The notes beneath the pieces are model-generated. The model did not search any database, was not told the origin of the DNA, and worked only from the letters and a program-made list of their open reading frames with translations. The translations under genes were made by a program, and so were the position numbers. A stretch of 64,000 nt of DNA from Cupriavidus taiwanensis (GTDB lineage: Bacteria; Pseudomonadota; Gammaproteobacteria; Burkholderiales; Burkholderiaceae), in contig NZ_LT976854.1 in the NCBI RefSeq assembly GCF_900249755.1, positions 441,970-505,969 of the forward strand, written 5' to 3'. Below are positions 9,681 through 17,385 of this stretch, in pieces; the first letter of the stretch is position 1, and every line of letters begins with the position of its first letter.

Positions 9681-11000
9681 TCAGTTGGCCAGCGCGCTGT
9701 CGTACAGCGCCTGCTCCTGCGCCTTGTGCTCGGCGCTGAAGCGGATGGCGATGGCGCACAGCGCGGCGATGGTGGCCAGCACGCCCAGCACCGTCAGGGT
9801 CTGCTGCACGTTGCCCAGGCCCTTGAGCAGGAAGCCCGCGGCCACCGCGCCGACGTTGCCGCCCGCGCCGATGATCCCGGCCACGCCGCCCAGCGCCTTG
9901 CGGTCGATGAAGGGCACCAGCGCGTAGGTCGCGCCGCACGCCATGTGGGTGAACAGGCCGAACAGCAGCATCGCCACCACCGCCAGCGCCACGTTGCCGG
10001 CCTGCGCGAACCACAGCAGGCCCAGGCCTTCGCCCAGGATCAGCACGAACAGCAGCGTGGCGCGCGCATCCAGGCCGCGCCGGCGCGCCGCCTTGTCCGA
10101 CAGCCAGCCGCCCAGCGCGCGGGCGAACAGCGCCAGCAGGCCGAAGCTGGCGGCGGCCATGCCGGCTGCTTTCAGGCTCAGGCCGAAGCGGTCGACGTAG
10201 TACATCGCGGCGATGTTGTGGATGAAGATCTCCACGCCGAAGCAGGCGCCGTAGGTGATGAACAGCAGCCACACGCGGTAGTTGGCGCTGGCGGCGCGGA
10301 AGCTGGCCCAGCCGCCGCCCTTGCCGGCATCCTTGCCGCTGATTTCGATGCCGCGGGCGCGCAGGTCGGCGTAGTTGCCTTCCGGGCAGTCCTGGGTGAA
10401 GCGGAAATAGACCACTGCCATCGCCAGCATCAGCACCCCCGGCACCAGCAGCGCGATGCGCCAGCCGAAGGCGTGGTCCGCGCCGAGCATCAGCACCGCG
10501 GCCAGCACCAGCGGCATCAGCGCCTGCGCGGCGCCGCCGCCGGCATTGCCCCAGCCGGCCGTGGTCGCGTTGGCGGTGCCGACCACGTTGGGCGCGAACA
10601 TGACCGAGGTGTGGTACTGCGTGATCACGAAGCTGGCGCCGACCGCGCCGATCAGCAGCCGGAACACCAGGAAGGTTTCATAGTTCTGCGCCAGCGCCAC
10701 GCCCAGCACCGGCAGCGCGCCCAGCGCCAGCAGCGCGGTATAGGTCTTGCGCGGGCCGAAGCGGTCGCACATCGGGCCGATCACCAGGCGCACCAGGATC
10801 GTCACCGCGACCGCGGCGATGTTGATGTTGGCGATCTGGCCGGCGCTCAGGCCGAACTCGCCCTTGAGCACCGGCATCAGCGGCGCGCAGGCAAACCACG
10901 CGAAGAAACACACGAAGAACGCCATCCAGGTCAGGTGGAAGGCGCGCATCTGCGGAGTGCTCAAGCTCAGCAGCTCGATGCGGGTGGCTTTGCCGGTCAT
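9681..11000 (-). CDS. narK: Nitrate/nitrite MFS transporter (NarK/NNP family)
   Basis: A 439-residue, 12-helix nitrate/nitrite porter. Both nitrate signatures of the NNP family are visible: AGWGNAGGG around residue 160 and GIIGAGGNVGAV around residue 360. It opens the assimilation operon, so import of nitrate is its likely role, with nitrite export possible. The ATG at 11000 has GGAG 10 bases upstream and is preferred over the one at 11021, which lies inside the leader terminator. Expression is probably controlled by the sigma-54 promoter and leader hairpins just upstream. Confidence 0.93.
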   Translation of the reverse strand: MTGKATRIELLSLSTPQMRAFHLTWMAFFVCFFAWFACAPLMPVLKGEFGLSAGQIANINIAAVAVTILVRLVIGPMCDRFGPRKTYTALLALGALPVLGVALAQNYETFLVFRLLIGAVGASFVITQYHTSVMFAPNVVGTANATTAGWGNAGGGAAQALMPLVLAAVLMLGADHAFGWRIALLVPGVLMLAMAVVYFRFTQDCPEGNYADLRARGIEISGKDAGKGGGWASFRAASANYRVWLLFITYGACFGVEIFIHNIAAMYYVDRFGLSLKAAGMAAASFGLLALFARALGGWLSDKAARRRGLDARATLLFVLILGEGLGLLWFAQAGNVALAVVAMLLFGLFTHMACGATYALVPFIDRKALGGVAGIIGAGGNVGAVAAGFLLKGLGNVQQTLTVLGVLATIAALCAIAIRFSAEHKAQEQALYDSALAN

Positions 11001-11012
11001 CGTCACTTGCTC

Positions 11013-11065
11013 CAAAAACAAATGGCGTCCCGCAAACCGGCCGTGAAGCCGGTTCAGGGGACGCC
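11013..11065 (-). terminator. Leader terminator/attenuator before narK
   Basis: Read on the minus strand, an 8-bp outer stem (GGCGTCCC/GGGACGCC) and a 7-bp inner stem (AACCGGC/GCCGGTT, 6-base loop TTCACG) are followed by ATTTGTTTTTGG. This is a complete intrinsic terminator whose T-run touches the narK ribosome binding site. A full terminator between promoter and first gene implies control by antitermination. Confidence 0.75.
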
Positions 11066-11074
11066 GTTGTCCTG

Positions 11075-11101
11075 ACAGCCGCTACATGGGATAGGGGCTG
11101 T
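11075..11101 (-). promoter_or_regulatory. First leader hairpin upstream of the narK attenuator
   Basis: A 6-bp stem (ACAGCC/GGCTGT) extended by CTA/TAG across a C-C mismatch, with a 7-base loop, lies 9 bases before the terminator hairpin in the narK leader. Two hairpins in tandem before a nitrate assimilation operon are the layout bound by ANTAR antiterminators (NasR, NasT). However, the loops do not show the usual A at position 1 and G at position 4. Confidence 0.45.
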
Positions 11102-11149
11102 GTATGTGGGGGTGGGCCGGTCGCCGTTGACGGGCCCGGACCCGATTAC

Positions 11150-11164
11150 GCAAGGGGTGTGCCA
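11150..11164 (-). promoter_or_regulatory. Sigma-54 promoter of the narK-nirBD-nasA operon
   Basis: The minus strand reads TGGCAC-ACCCC-TTGC, a full match to the -24/-12 RpoN consensus with correct 5-base spacing. The start of transcription would be near 11138, giving a leader of about 138 bases before the narK ATG. Sigma-54 control of nitrate assimilation through NtrC is well established in proteobacteria. Confidence 0.85.
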
Positions 11165-11266
11165 AGCCGGTATGTGACGCGCAATGGCCGTTAAGGGCGC
11201 GCTGCCGGGGCCGCAGCGGCCGGAAATGCGCTGTGGTGGGGCGGGCGGCCGGCGTGCGGCACGCTC

Positions 11267-11307
11267 ATGGTGCAGTGCAATGGACTGCGCTGGTGCGGTG
11301 CGGCACC
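11267..11307. promoter_or_regulatory. Possible NtrC enhancer region
   Basis: A cluster of NtrC-like half sites (GGTGCA, GTGCA, TGGTGC, GCACC) lies about 105-140 bases upstream of the sigma-54 promoter, the usual distance for an enhancer. No complete TGCACC-N5-GGTGCA site is present, so this is suggestive only. The remainder of the gap between narK and the HxlR gene holds nothing else recognised. Confidence 0.35.
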
Positions 11308-11329
11308 GGCAATCAGGAAGTTGGCGGTG

Positions 11330-11779
11330 TCAGGCGCCGGGGCGGGGAATGACCTGCATGTCGCGCGGCGAGACCTCGGCGCCGTCTTCGTCGACCAGTG
11401 CCGCGCGTACCCGCTGGCCGTTCGCGCGCGAGCGGATCTCGACCGGGCCGCCGTCGGAGGCCATGTGGCAGTCGCCCCATTGCATCAGGCCGACCAGCAC
11501 CGGCAGCAGCTCCACCGCGGCGCGGGTGGGGCGGTACTCGAAGCGTTCGCGTTCGCCGGGTTCGCGGTAGCCGACCTTGCGCAGCAGGCCGGCGTCGGTC
11601 AGCGTCCTGAGCCGCGCCGACAGCACCGCCGGCGAGCATTCCAGCCGGCGCAGGAAGTCATCGAAGCGCGTCACGCCGTGGAAAACGTCGCGCAGGACCA
11701 GGATCGTCCACTTTTCGCCGATCAACGACAGCGTGGAGGCGATCGAGCAATGGCGGAGATCGGACGAAGTGGTGGTCAT
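11330..11779 (-). CDS. HxlR-family transcriptional regulator
   Basis: A 149-residue winged helix-turn-helix regulator of the HxlR/MarR-like group. The diagnostic HxlR segment is present (CSIASTLSLIGEKWTILVLR, about residues 11-30), followed by the recognition-helix region FDDFLRRLECSPAVLSARL. HxlR proteins often sense quinones, aldehydes or redox stress; the effector here is unknown. It is transcribed away from a GNAT acetyltransferase, with a 7-bp-armed palindrome between them that is a natural operator. An ATG 15 bases upstream (11794) is also possible; neither has a clear ribosome binding site. Confidence 0.85.
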   Translation of the reverse strand: MTTTSSDLRHCSIASTLSLIGEKWTILVLRDVFHGVTRFDDFLRRLECSPAVLSARLRTLTDAGLLRKVGYREPGERERFEYRPTRAAVELLPVLVGLMQWGDCHMASDGGPVEIRSRANGQRVRAALVDEDGAEVSPRDMQVIPRPGA

Positions 11780-11800
11780 GATGCGGGCAAGCATAGCACG

Positions 11801-11823
11801 CTGACTTCATTTGCAAAAGTCAG
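11801..11823. promoter_or_regulatory. Palindromic operator between hxlR-type gene and GNAT gene
   Basis: A perfect inverted repeat, CTGACTT-N9-AAGTCAG, sits midway between the two divergent genes. It overlaps the -35 element of the rightward promoter, so a bound HxlR dimer would block it. This is the only palindrome in the gap. Confidence 0.55.
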
Positions 11824-11838
11824 GTTATCTCCTATACT
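11810..11838 (+). promoter_or_regulatory. Sigma-70 promoter of the GNAT gene
   Basis: The sequence TTTGCA with a 17-base spacer (or TTGCAA with 16) precedes TATACT at 11833-11838. Transcription from about 11845 leaves a short leader carrying the GAGGGTGG ribosome binding site before the ATG at 11873. Confidence 0.55.
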
Positions 11839-11872
11839 CTGGCTACAAATTATGAATCCAGAGGGTGGCAGC

Positions 11873-12451
11873 ATGGATCTCCAGAGCCTGGGACGCTGCG
11901 GCGTGACGGAAAGCTGGACGGCAGCACGGGGCACGCAGATGACGCTGCGACGGACGCGGGACCAGGACGGCGCGGCGCTGCGCGCGATGGTCGATGGGCT
12001 GTCGCGGGAAAGCCGCTACTTCCGCTTCCTGACCGGCGGGCGCGTGGTGGACGAGATCGTCGCGGGCCTGGCCGCGCCGGGGGACGGCGTGGCGCTGGTG
12101 GTGGTCGCCCGCCGTGACGACGGAGATCCGGCTATCGTCGCCAGCGCCGAATATGTCGTGTCCGGCCAGATCGCCGAGTTTGCCGTGGTGGTGGCCGATG
12201 CCTGGCAGGGCCAGGGCCTGGGCCGGCGCCTGATCGCCAGGCTGTGCGAACTGGCGCGCGCGGCCGGCCTGCACGGGCTGCGCGGCGACGTGCTCAGCGA
12301 GAACCGCCGCATGCTTTCCATCCTGCATGGGCTGGGCTTTGCCAGCCGCCGCAACCCGCAGGACAGCTTCCTGCATGAAGTCTCCCTGGCGCTGGCCCAG
12401 CCGGCACGCAGCGCGCACCGGCTGCCCGCGGACTGGTTCAGCGCGCGCTGA
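11873..12451 (+). CDS. GNAT-family N-acetyltransferase
   Basis: A 192-residue acetyl-CoA-dependent acyltransferase. The GNAT fold is indicated by the acetyl-CoA loop in VVVADAWQGQGLGRRLIARL (Q/RxxGxG/A, about residues 108-115) and the following GLHGLRGDVLSENRRML helix-strand. The early FRFLTGGR segment resembles the single-domain GNATs related to the C-terminal domain of Pat-type protein acetyltransferases, so a protein substrate is possible but not shown. The start at 11873 is chosen for its ribosome binding site and the promoter position; ATG 11852 is in frame upstream. It is probably repressed by the divergent HxlR regulator. Confidence 0.85.
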   Translation: MDLQSLGRCGVTESWTAARGTQMTLRRTRDQDGAALRAMVDGLSRESRYFRFLTGGRVVDEIVAGLAAPGDGVALVVVARRDDGDPAIVASAEYVVSGQIAEFAVVVADAWQGQGLGRRLIARLCELARAAGLHGLRGDVLSENRRMLSILHGLGFASRRNPQDSFLHEVSLALAQPARSAHRLPADWFSAR

Positions 12452-12471
12452 GCGGCCGCGCGCCCGGCGCT

Positions 12472-13422
12472 TCAGCCGGCCTCGCGCTTGCCGCGCGAGG
12501 TCATGGTGCAGCCGACCGAGGCCGTGATGATGCTGGCGATCGCCAGCCACTGCAGCGGGCTCAGCTGTTCATGCAGGAACACCAGCCCGGCGAGCGCACC
12601 CATGGCCGGCTCCATGCTCAGCAGGATGCCGAAGGTGCGCCGGTGCAGGCGCTTGAGCGCGACCATCTCGAGCGAGTAGGGGATGGCGCTCGACATGATC
12701 CCGACCGCCAGCCCGAACAGCAGCAGCGTCGGGCTGAACATCGCGGTGCCCGCATGCGCCAGCCCGAACGGCAGCACCACCAGTGCCGCCATGGTCAGCC
12801 CCAGCGAAGTCGCCTGCCCGCCGTGGGCGTTGCCCGCCATCTGCCCGAACACGATATACAGCGCCCAGCCCACGCCCGCGGCCAGCGCATAGCCGATGCC
12901 GACCGGATCCAGCGTGCCGGCGGCATCGCCGACCGGCAGCAACAGCAGCAGACCGGTCACGGCAAAGGCAATCCACAGGAAGTCGATCGCGCGCCGCGAC
13001 GACAGCACCGCCACCGCCAGCGGCCCGGTGAACTCGATGGCAATTGCCAGCCCCAGCGGAATGGTCCGCAGCGACATGTAGAACAGCAGGTTGGTCGCGC
13101 CCAGCGCGGCCCCGTACAGCGCGATCGCGCGCGCGTTGGCGCGCGTCAGCGGCATGCGCCACGGGCGCCAGACGCACAGCAGGATCAGCGCGGAAAAGCT
13201 GACCCGCAGCGCCGTGGTGCCCTGCGCGCCCAGCGCCGAGAACAGGCTCTTGGCAAACGAGGTGCCGATGCACAGCGAGGCCATCGAGCCGGTCAGGGCC
13301 AGTACGGCGATCAGGGTGGAGCGGCGGTGGGCGGCGGCGTGCTGCAAGGTGGAATCCTGTCTCAATGGTGGGGCCTGCGCGAATGCAGCCGCATCATGCG
13401 GCAAGCGCGGCGCGGGCGCCAT
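12472..13422 (-). CDS. rhtA: EamA-family exporter (RhtA-like threonine/homoserine efflux)
   Basis: A 316-residue drug/metabolite transporter with two EamA repeats and about ten helices. It resembles RhtA, the inner-membrane exporter of threonine and homoserine: SMASLCIGTSFAKSLF at helix 1, the EFTGPLAVAVLSSRR segment, and SSAIPYSLEMVALKRL in the second repeat. A 35-residue soluble N-terminal extension precedes helix 1, so the true start may be further in. It ends 20 bases from the convergent GNAT gene and is probably monocistronic. Confidence 0.8.
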   Translation of the reverse strand: MAPAPRLPHDAAAFAQAPPLRQDSTLQHAAAHRRSTLIAVLALTGSMASLCIGTSFAKSLFSALGAQGTTALRVSFSALILLCVWRPWRMPLTRANARAIALYGAALGATNLLFYMSLRTIPLGLAIAIEFTGPLAVAVLSSRRAIDFLWIAFAVTGLLLLLPVGDAAGTLDPVGIGYALAAGVGWALYIVFGQMAGNAHGGQATSLGLTMAALVVLPFGLAHAGTAMFSPTLLLFGLAVGIMSSAIPYSLEMVALKRLHRRTFGILLSMEPAMGALAGLVFLHEQLSPLQWLAIASIITASVGCTMTSRGKREAG

Positions 13423-13480
13423 ATACAGGTGTGCGATGGCGGCTCAGTACAGTTGGGCCAGGCGCGGCCCATGCCGCCGC

Positions 13481-13903
13481 TCAGTGGTCCCGCGCCGCGG
13501 CCTTGCGCCGTTTGCCGGGCTTGCCGGCGCAGTCCGGGCAGCGGCCAAGCAGCGTCAGTTCGTGGTGCTCCACCACGAAGCCGGGCGGCGTGATCTCTTC
13601 CAGGTGGCCGGGGCACCCTTCCAGCGGGAACACGCGATCGCACGTCAGGCACTGGAAGTAGTGGCGATGCGTCACGGCGCCGGCTTCGTCGGCCAGTTCA
13701 TACCGGTCCGCCTGGCCGGGCAATTCCACCGCGTGCACCTGCGCATCGTCGAGCAGGGCACGAAGATTGCGATAGACCGTGGCCAGGCCCAGGGACGGCA
13801 CCTGGCGCTGGGCCGCGGCCAGGATCTCGGCCGGGCTCAGCGGCCGGCCGGCTTCGCGCAGCGCGTCGATCACGGCGCCGCGTTGACGGGTCATGCGTTC
13901 CAT
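13481..13903 (-). CDS. Fur-family metal-responsive repressor
   Basis: A 140-residue Fur-superfamily regulator. The DNA-reading helix lies in SLGLATVYRNLRAL (about residues 37-50). A structural zinc site is seen as C85-x2-C88 and C122-x2-C125, and sensing His residues lie in THRHYFQC and EHHE. A short basic tail (GKRRK) follows. It could be a true Fur or a paralogue sensing zinc or manganese. It is transcribed away from a TonB siderophore receptor, and the gap carries a Fur-box-like repeat, suggesting that it controls that receptor and itself. Confidence 0.85.
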   Translation of the reverse strand: MERMTRQRGAVIDALREAGRPLSPAEILAAAQRQVPSLGLATVYRNLRALLDDAQVHAVELPGQADRYELADEAGAVTHRHYFQCLTCDRVFPLEGCPGHLEEITPPGFVVEHHELTLLGRCPDCAGKPGKRRKAAARDH

Positions 13904-13908
13904 GCCTA

Positions 13909-13941
13909 GAATCTTAGTGAGAATCTATTATCATTAGTGAG
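13909..13941. promoter_or_regulatory. Fur-box-like operator
   Basis: A near-perfect palindrome TGAGAAT-CT-ATTATCA (13918-13933; one mismatch to TGATAAT arms) is flanked by a direct repeat of TTAGTGAG (13914 and 13934, period 20). The AT-rich block stands out in GC-rich DNA and sits between the divergent Fur-family gene and the TonB receptor gene. Confidence 0.6.
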
Positions 13942-16174
13942 TCGCCGCGGTTTGCCAGTCGGATGGCCGCCGCGGCGGCTCGTTTTTTTCGGGGTGTTCC
14001 TTATGCTGCTTGCGCAGCCCAGCCATGCCCGGCACCGGGTGCCGCTTTCCTTCCCGCGCGTTGTGTCCCGGCCGGTGCCGGCCCGGCGGCCGCTGGCCGC
14101 GCTGATGCTGGCGCTGTCCGGCCTGGCAGACGCGGCGGACAGCGCGCAGCCATCCGATATTACGCTGCCCACGGTGTCGGTGACCGGCACGGCCACCGCA
14201 TCATACAACCCGCCCGATGCCTCGGGCGCGACCCGCACCGACACGCCGCTGCGCGAGATCCCGCAGTCGGTGCGCGTGGTGCCGCGCGCCATGCTCGACG
14301 ACCTTGCCGCGACCCGCTTCGACCAGACCTTCGACTACGTCAGCGGCGTGGCGCGGCAGAACAACTTCGGCGGGTTGTGGGATAACTTTGCCATGCGCGG
14401 CTTCACCGGGCATGAAAACACCGGCGCCGGCTACCTGGTCAACGGCTTCGCCGCCAACCGCGGCTATACCGCGCCGCTGGACGCGGCCACCATCGACCGC
14501 GTCGAAGTGCTCAAGGGCCCGACCTCATCGCTGTACGGCAGCAGCGAACCCGGCGGCACCTTCAACGTGGTCACGCGCCAGCCGCAGTTCCGCCCCGCGC
14601 AGCGCTACGGTTTCGAGCTGGGCACGCGCGACGGCTACCGTGCCACCGCGGACATCACCGGTCCGCTGGGCGAAGGCATCGCCGGCCGGCTGATCGCGGT
14701 CGCCGACCACCAGGGCAGCACGCGCGACTTCATCCACAGCCAGCGCTACCTGGTGGCGCCGTCGTTCACGTGGATGCTGGGCCGAGACACCATCCTGCAG
14801 TACGCGGCGGAATTCCAGCGCTACACCACGCCGATGGATCGCGGCGTGGTGGCTGTCAACGGCCAGCTGGGCCGCATCCCGCGCTCGCGCTTCCTGGGCG
14901 AGCCCGGCGACGGCAGCCTGCGCCTGGACAGCCAGTCGCACCAGCTCAGCGTGGAGCACCAGTTCTCGCCGGACTGGAAGGGCAGGCTCGGCCTGTCGTA
15001 CCGCGGCGGCGCGCTGGTGGGGCATTCGAGCGAGGCCGCGTCGCTCGCCGCCGATGGCCGCACGTTGTGGCGCCAGCACCGCTACCGCGATTTCCAGTCC
15101 GACGATGTTTCGCTGCAGGCCAGCGTGACCGGCAAGTTCAGCACCGGCCCGGTGGGGCATGAACTGCTGCTGGGCGTGGACGCCTACCGCTTCGGCAACA
15201 CCATGGCGATCCTGCGCAAGAACCCCAGCGCCGCGGCGCCGTATGCGATCGATATCTACAACCCGGTCTATGGCCAGCCGGCGCCGCCGCTGGCGTGGAA
15301 CATGGACACCTACGAGCGCCAGCACAATATCGGCGCCTATGCCCAGGACCAGATCAGTCTGGGCGAGCGCTGGCGCGTGCTGGCCGGCGTGCGCTTCGAC
15401 AGCTTCAGCCAGTCGCTGGACGACCACCTGCGCGGCACCCGCACCACGCAGCACCACAACGCGGTGTCGCCGCGCGTGGGCGTGAGCTACCTGGCCAGCA
15501 ACAACCTGTCGCTGTTCGCCAATGCCAGCCAGTCGTTCCGACCCAATGCCGGCACCGATGCCGCCGGCCAGCCGTTCGACCCCGAGCGCGGCCGCGCGCT
15601 GGAGGCCGGCATCAAGTTCGACAGCGACGACCGCCGCACCGGCGCCACGCTGGCCGTGTTCGAGATCCGCAAGCGCAATGTGCTGGCCGCCGACCCGGCC
15701 GATCCGTCGTTCTATCTCGCCGCCGGTGAAGCGCGCAGCCGCGGCGTCGAGCTCGACGTGGCCGGGCAGCTCGGCACGCACTGGCGCGTCTCGGGCAGCT
15801 TTGCGCTGACCGATGCCGAGATCACGCAGGACACCCGCCTCGCCCCCGGCACGCCGTTGTCCAACGTGCCGCGCACCAGCGCCAGCCTGCTGGCGATGTA
15901 TGAAGACGCGGCCCCGGTGGGCCAGCGCTACGGCGCCGGCGCCGGCCTGCGCTACGTGGGGCGGCGCCCGGGCGACGTGCAGGACAGCTTCGCGCTGCCG
16001 GCCTACGTGCTGGTGGACCTGCACGGCTACTGGCAATACAGCCGTCATGTGCGCGTCTCGCTCAACGTCGGCAACCTGTTCGACAAGACCTATTACGCCA
16101 GCTCGTACAGCAGCCTGTGGGTGGCGCCCGGCGCGGGCCGCAGCGTGCGGCTGGGCGTGCAGCTGAGCTACTGA
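13937..16174 (+). CDS. TonB-dependent siderophore receptor
   Basis: An outer-membrane beta-barrel receptor (745 residues from the earliest start) of the FhuE/FpvA-like siderophore group. A TonB-box-like LPTVSVTG near residue 75 is followed by the plug (TPLREIPQSVRVVPRAML; RVEVLKGPTSSLYG) and a 22-strand barrel ending in an aromatic C-terminus (VQLSY). The earliest frame start is GTG inside the Fur box, which is unlikely. ATG 14003, with GGGGTG before it, or ATG 14104, directly before a cleavable signal (LALSGLADA), fit better. Uptake of a ferric siderophore under Fur-type control is the likely role. A DUF1624 gene follows after 10 bases. Confidence 0.85.
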   Translation: MSRRGLPVGWPPRRLVFFGVFLMLLAQPSHARHRVPLSFPRVVSRPVPARRPLAALMLALSGLADAADSAQPSDITLPTVSVTGTATASYNPPDASGATRTDTPLREIPQSVRVVPRAMLDDLAATRFDQTFDYVSGVARQNNFGGLWDNFAMRGFTGHENTGAGYLVNGFAANRGYTAPLDAATIDRVEVLKGPTSSLYGSSEPGGTFNVVTRQPQFRPAQRYGFELGTRDGYRATADITGPLGEGIAGRLIAVADHQGSTRDFIHSQRYLVAPSFTWMLGRDTILQYAAEFQRYTTPMDRGVVAVNGQLGRIPRSRFLGEPGDGSLRLDSQSHQLSVEHQFSPDWKGRLGLSYRGGALVGHSSEAASLAADGRTLWRQHRYRDFQSDDVSLQASVTGKFSTGPVGHELLLGVDAYRFGNTMAILRKNPSAAAPYAIDIYNPVYGQPAPPLAWNMDTYERQHNIGAYAQDQISLGERWRVLAGVRFDSFSQSLDDHLRGTRTTQHHNAVSPRVGVSYLASNNLSLFANASQSFRPNAGTDAAGQPFDPERGRALEAGIKFDSDDRRTGATLAVFEIRKRNVLAADPADPSFYLAAGEARSRGVELDVAGQLGTHWRVSGSFALTDAEITQDTRLAPGTPLSNVPRTSASLLAMYEDAAPVGQRYGAGAGLRYVGRRPGDVQDSFALPAYVLVDLHGYWQYSRHVRVSLNVGNLFDKTYYASSYSSLWVAPGAGRSVRLGVQLSY

Positions 16175-16184
16175 AGAGGGACCG

Positions 16185-17360
16185 ATGATGCCGATTCCAC
16201 TGGCGCGGAGCGCCTCCGGCCCAACCCGCAGGCTGCTTTCCATCGACGCGCTGCGCGGGCTGGTGATCCTGATCATGCTGCTGGACCATGTGCGGGACAT
16301 GTTCTTCCTGCACGTGCCGGTCGGCGATCCGATGGACGTCGCCGCCATCTCGCCGGCGCTGTTCTTTTCGCGGACGCTGGCCCACCTGTGCGCGCCGGTG
16401 TTTATCGGCCTGGCGGGGGTCTCGGCCTGGCTCTATGGCAACGCCGGCCATGACCGGCGCGCGGTCAGCGGCTTCCTGTTCAGGCGCGGCCTGTTCCTGG
16501 TGGTGCTGGAGCTGACCCTGGTGGGCTATGCCTGGACCTGGCGGCTGCCGCCGCAGGTGATCTACCTGCAGGTGATCTGGGCCATCGGGCTGAGCATGCT
16601 GGCGCTGGCGGCACTGGTGTGGCTGCCGCGCGCGGCGCTGGTTGCGGTGGGCGTGGCACTGGTGGCCGGGCATAACCTGCTGAGCCCGCTGCATTTTCCC
16701 GTCGACAGTGCCTGGCACGTGCCCTGGGCGATCCTGCACGACCGCACCTGGATCGAGGTGGCCGACGGCTTGCGCGTGCGCACCTCATACCCGGTGCTGC
16801 CGTGGATCGGCGTGATCGCGCTGGGCTACGCGGCAGGGCCGTGGTTTGCCACCGGCGTGCCCGCGCGCGTGCGGCAGCTGCGGCTGGCCGGATGGGGCGT
16901 GGCGATGCTGGCCGGGTTTGCCGGCCTGCGCGCGCTCAATGGCTACGGCCAGGAGCAGAAATGGATGCCAGGCGCGGATGCCCTGCATACCGCGATGAGC
17001 TTCCTCAACGTCACCAAGTACCCGCCGTCGCTGCTGTTCCTGCTGCTGACGCTGGGCACCGGCTGCCTGCTGCTGGCGTGGCTGGAGCGCGTGCAGGGCG
17101 GCCGGGCGGCGCGCTGCCTGGCCGTGTTCGGCGCGGTGCCGATGTTCTTCTACCTGCTGCACCTGTATGTGCTGCAGGGCCTGTACCAGTTTTGCGTGTA
17201 CCGCTGGGGGCTGAACCAGGGCCGCGTGTTCGGCTTCGACCATGTCTGGCAGCTGTGGCTGGTGGCAGCGGTGCTGGCGCTGGTGCTGTGGCCGGCGGTG
17301 CGCTGGTTCGCCGCGCTGAAGGCGGCGCGGCGCGACTGGCGCTGGCTGAAATACTTCTGA
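16185..17360 (+). CDS. DUF1624 / heparan-alpha-glucosaminide acetyltransferase-like membrane protein
   Basis: A 391-residue inner-membrane protein with about ten helices. The family start SIDALRGLVILIMLLDHVRD places a His in helix 1, as in the lysosomal heparan-N-acetyltransferase catalytic domain and the DUF1624 group. These proteins are thought to move acyl groups across the membrane, but bacterial substrates are mostly unknown. It starts 10 bases after the TonB receptor, with AGAGGGA as ribosome binding site, so the two are probably co-transcribed. A role linked to siderophore use is inference only. Confidence 0.8.
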   Translation: MMPIPLARSASGPTRRLLSIDALRGLVILIMLLDHVRDMFFLHVPVGDPMDVAAISPALFFSRTLAHLCAPVFIGLAGVSAWLYGNAGHDRRAVSGFLFRRGLFLVVLELTLVGYAWTWRLPPQVIYLQVIWAIGLSMLALAALVWLPRAALVAVGVALVAGHNLLSPLHFPVDSAWHVPWAILHDRTWIEVADGLRVRTSYPVLPWIGVIALGYAAGPWFATGVPARVRQLRLAGWGVAMLAGFAGLRALNGYGQEQKWMPGADALHTAMSFLNVTKYPPSLLFLLLTLGTGCLLLAWLERVQGGRAARCLAVFGAVPMFFYLLHLYVLQGLYQFCVYRWGLNQGRVFGFDHVWQLWLVAAVLALVLWPAVRWFAALKAARRDWRWLKYF

Positions 17361-17385
17361 CCAGCGTCTCCGCGCCGCGCGTGCC

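Noticed and set aside
11024..11101. Leader hairpins of narK considered as a standard ANTAR target.
   Set aside because: The loops (TTCACG and a 7-base loop) lack the A1/G4 positions, so only the layout, not the motif, is supported.
14525..16348. A 607-codon minus-strand frame opposite the TonB siderophore receptor.
   Set aside because: Low-complexity translation and full overlap with a well-supported receptor gene.
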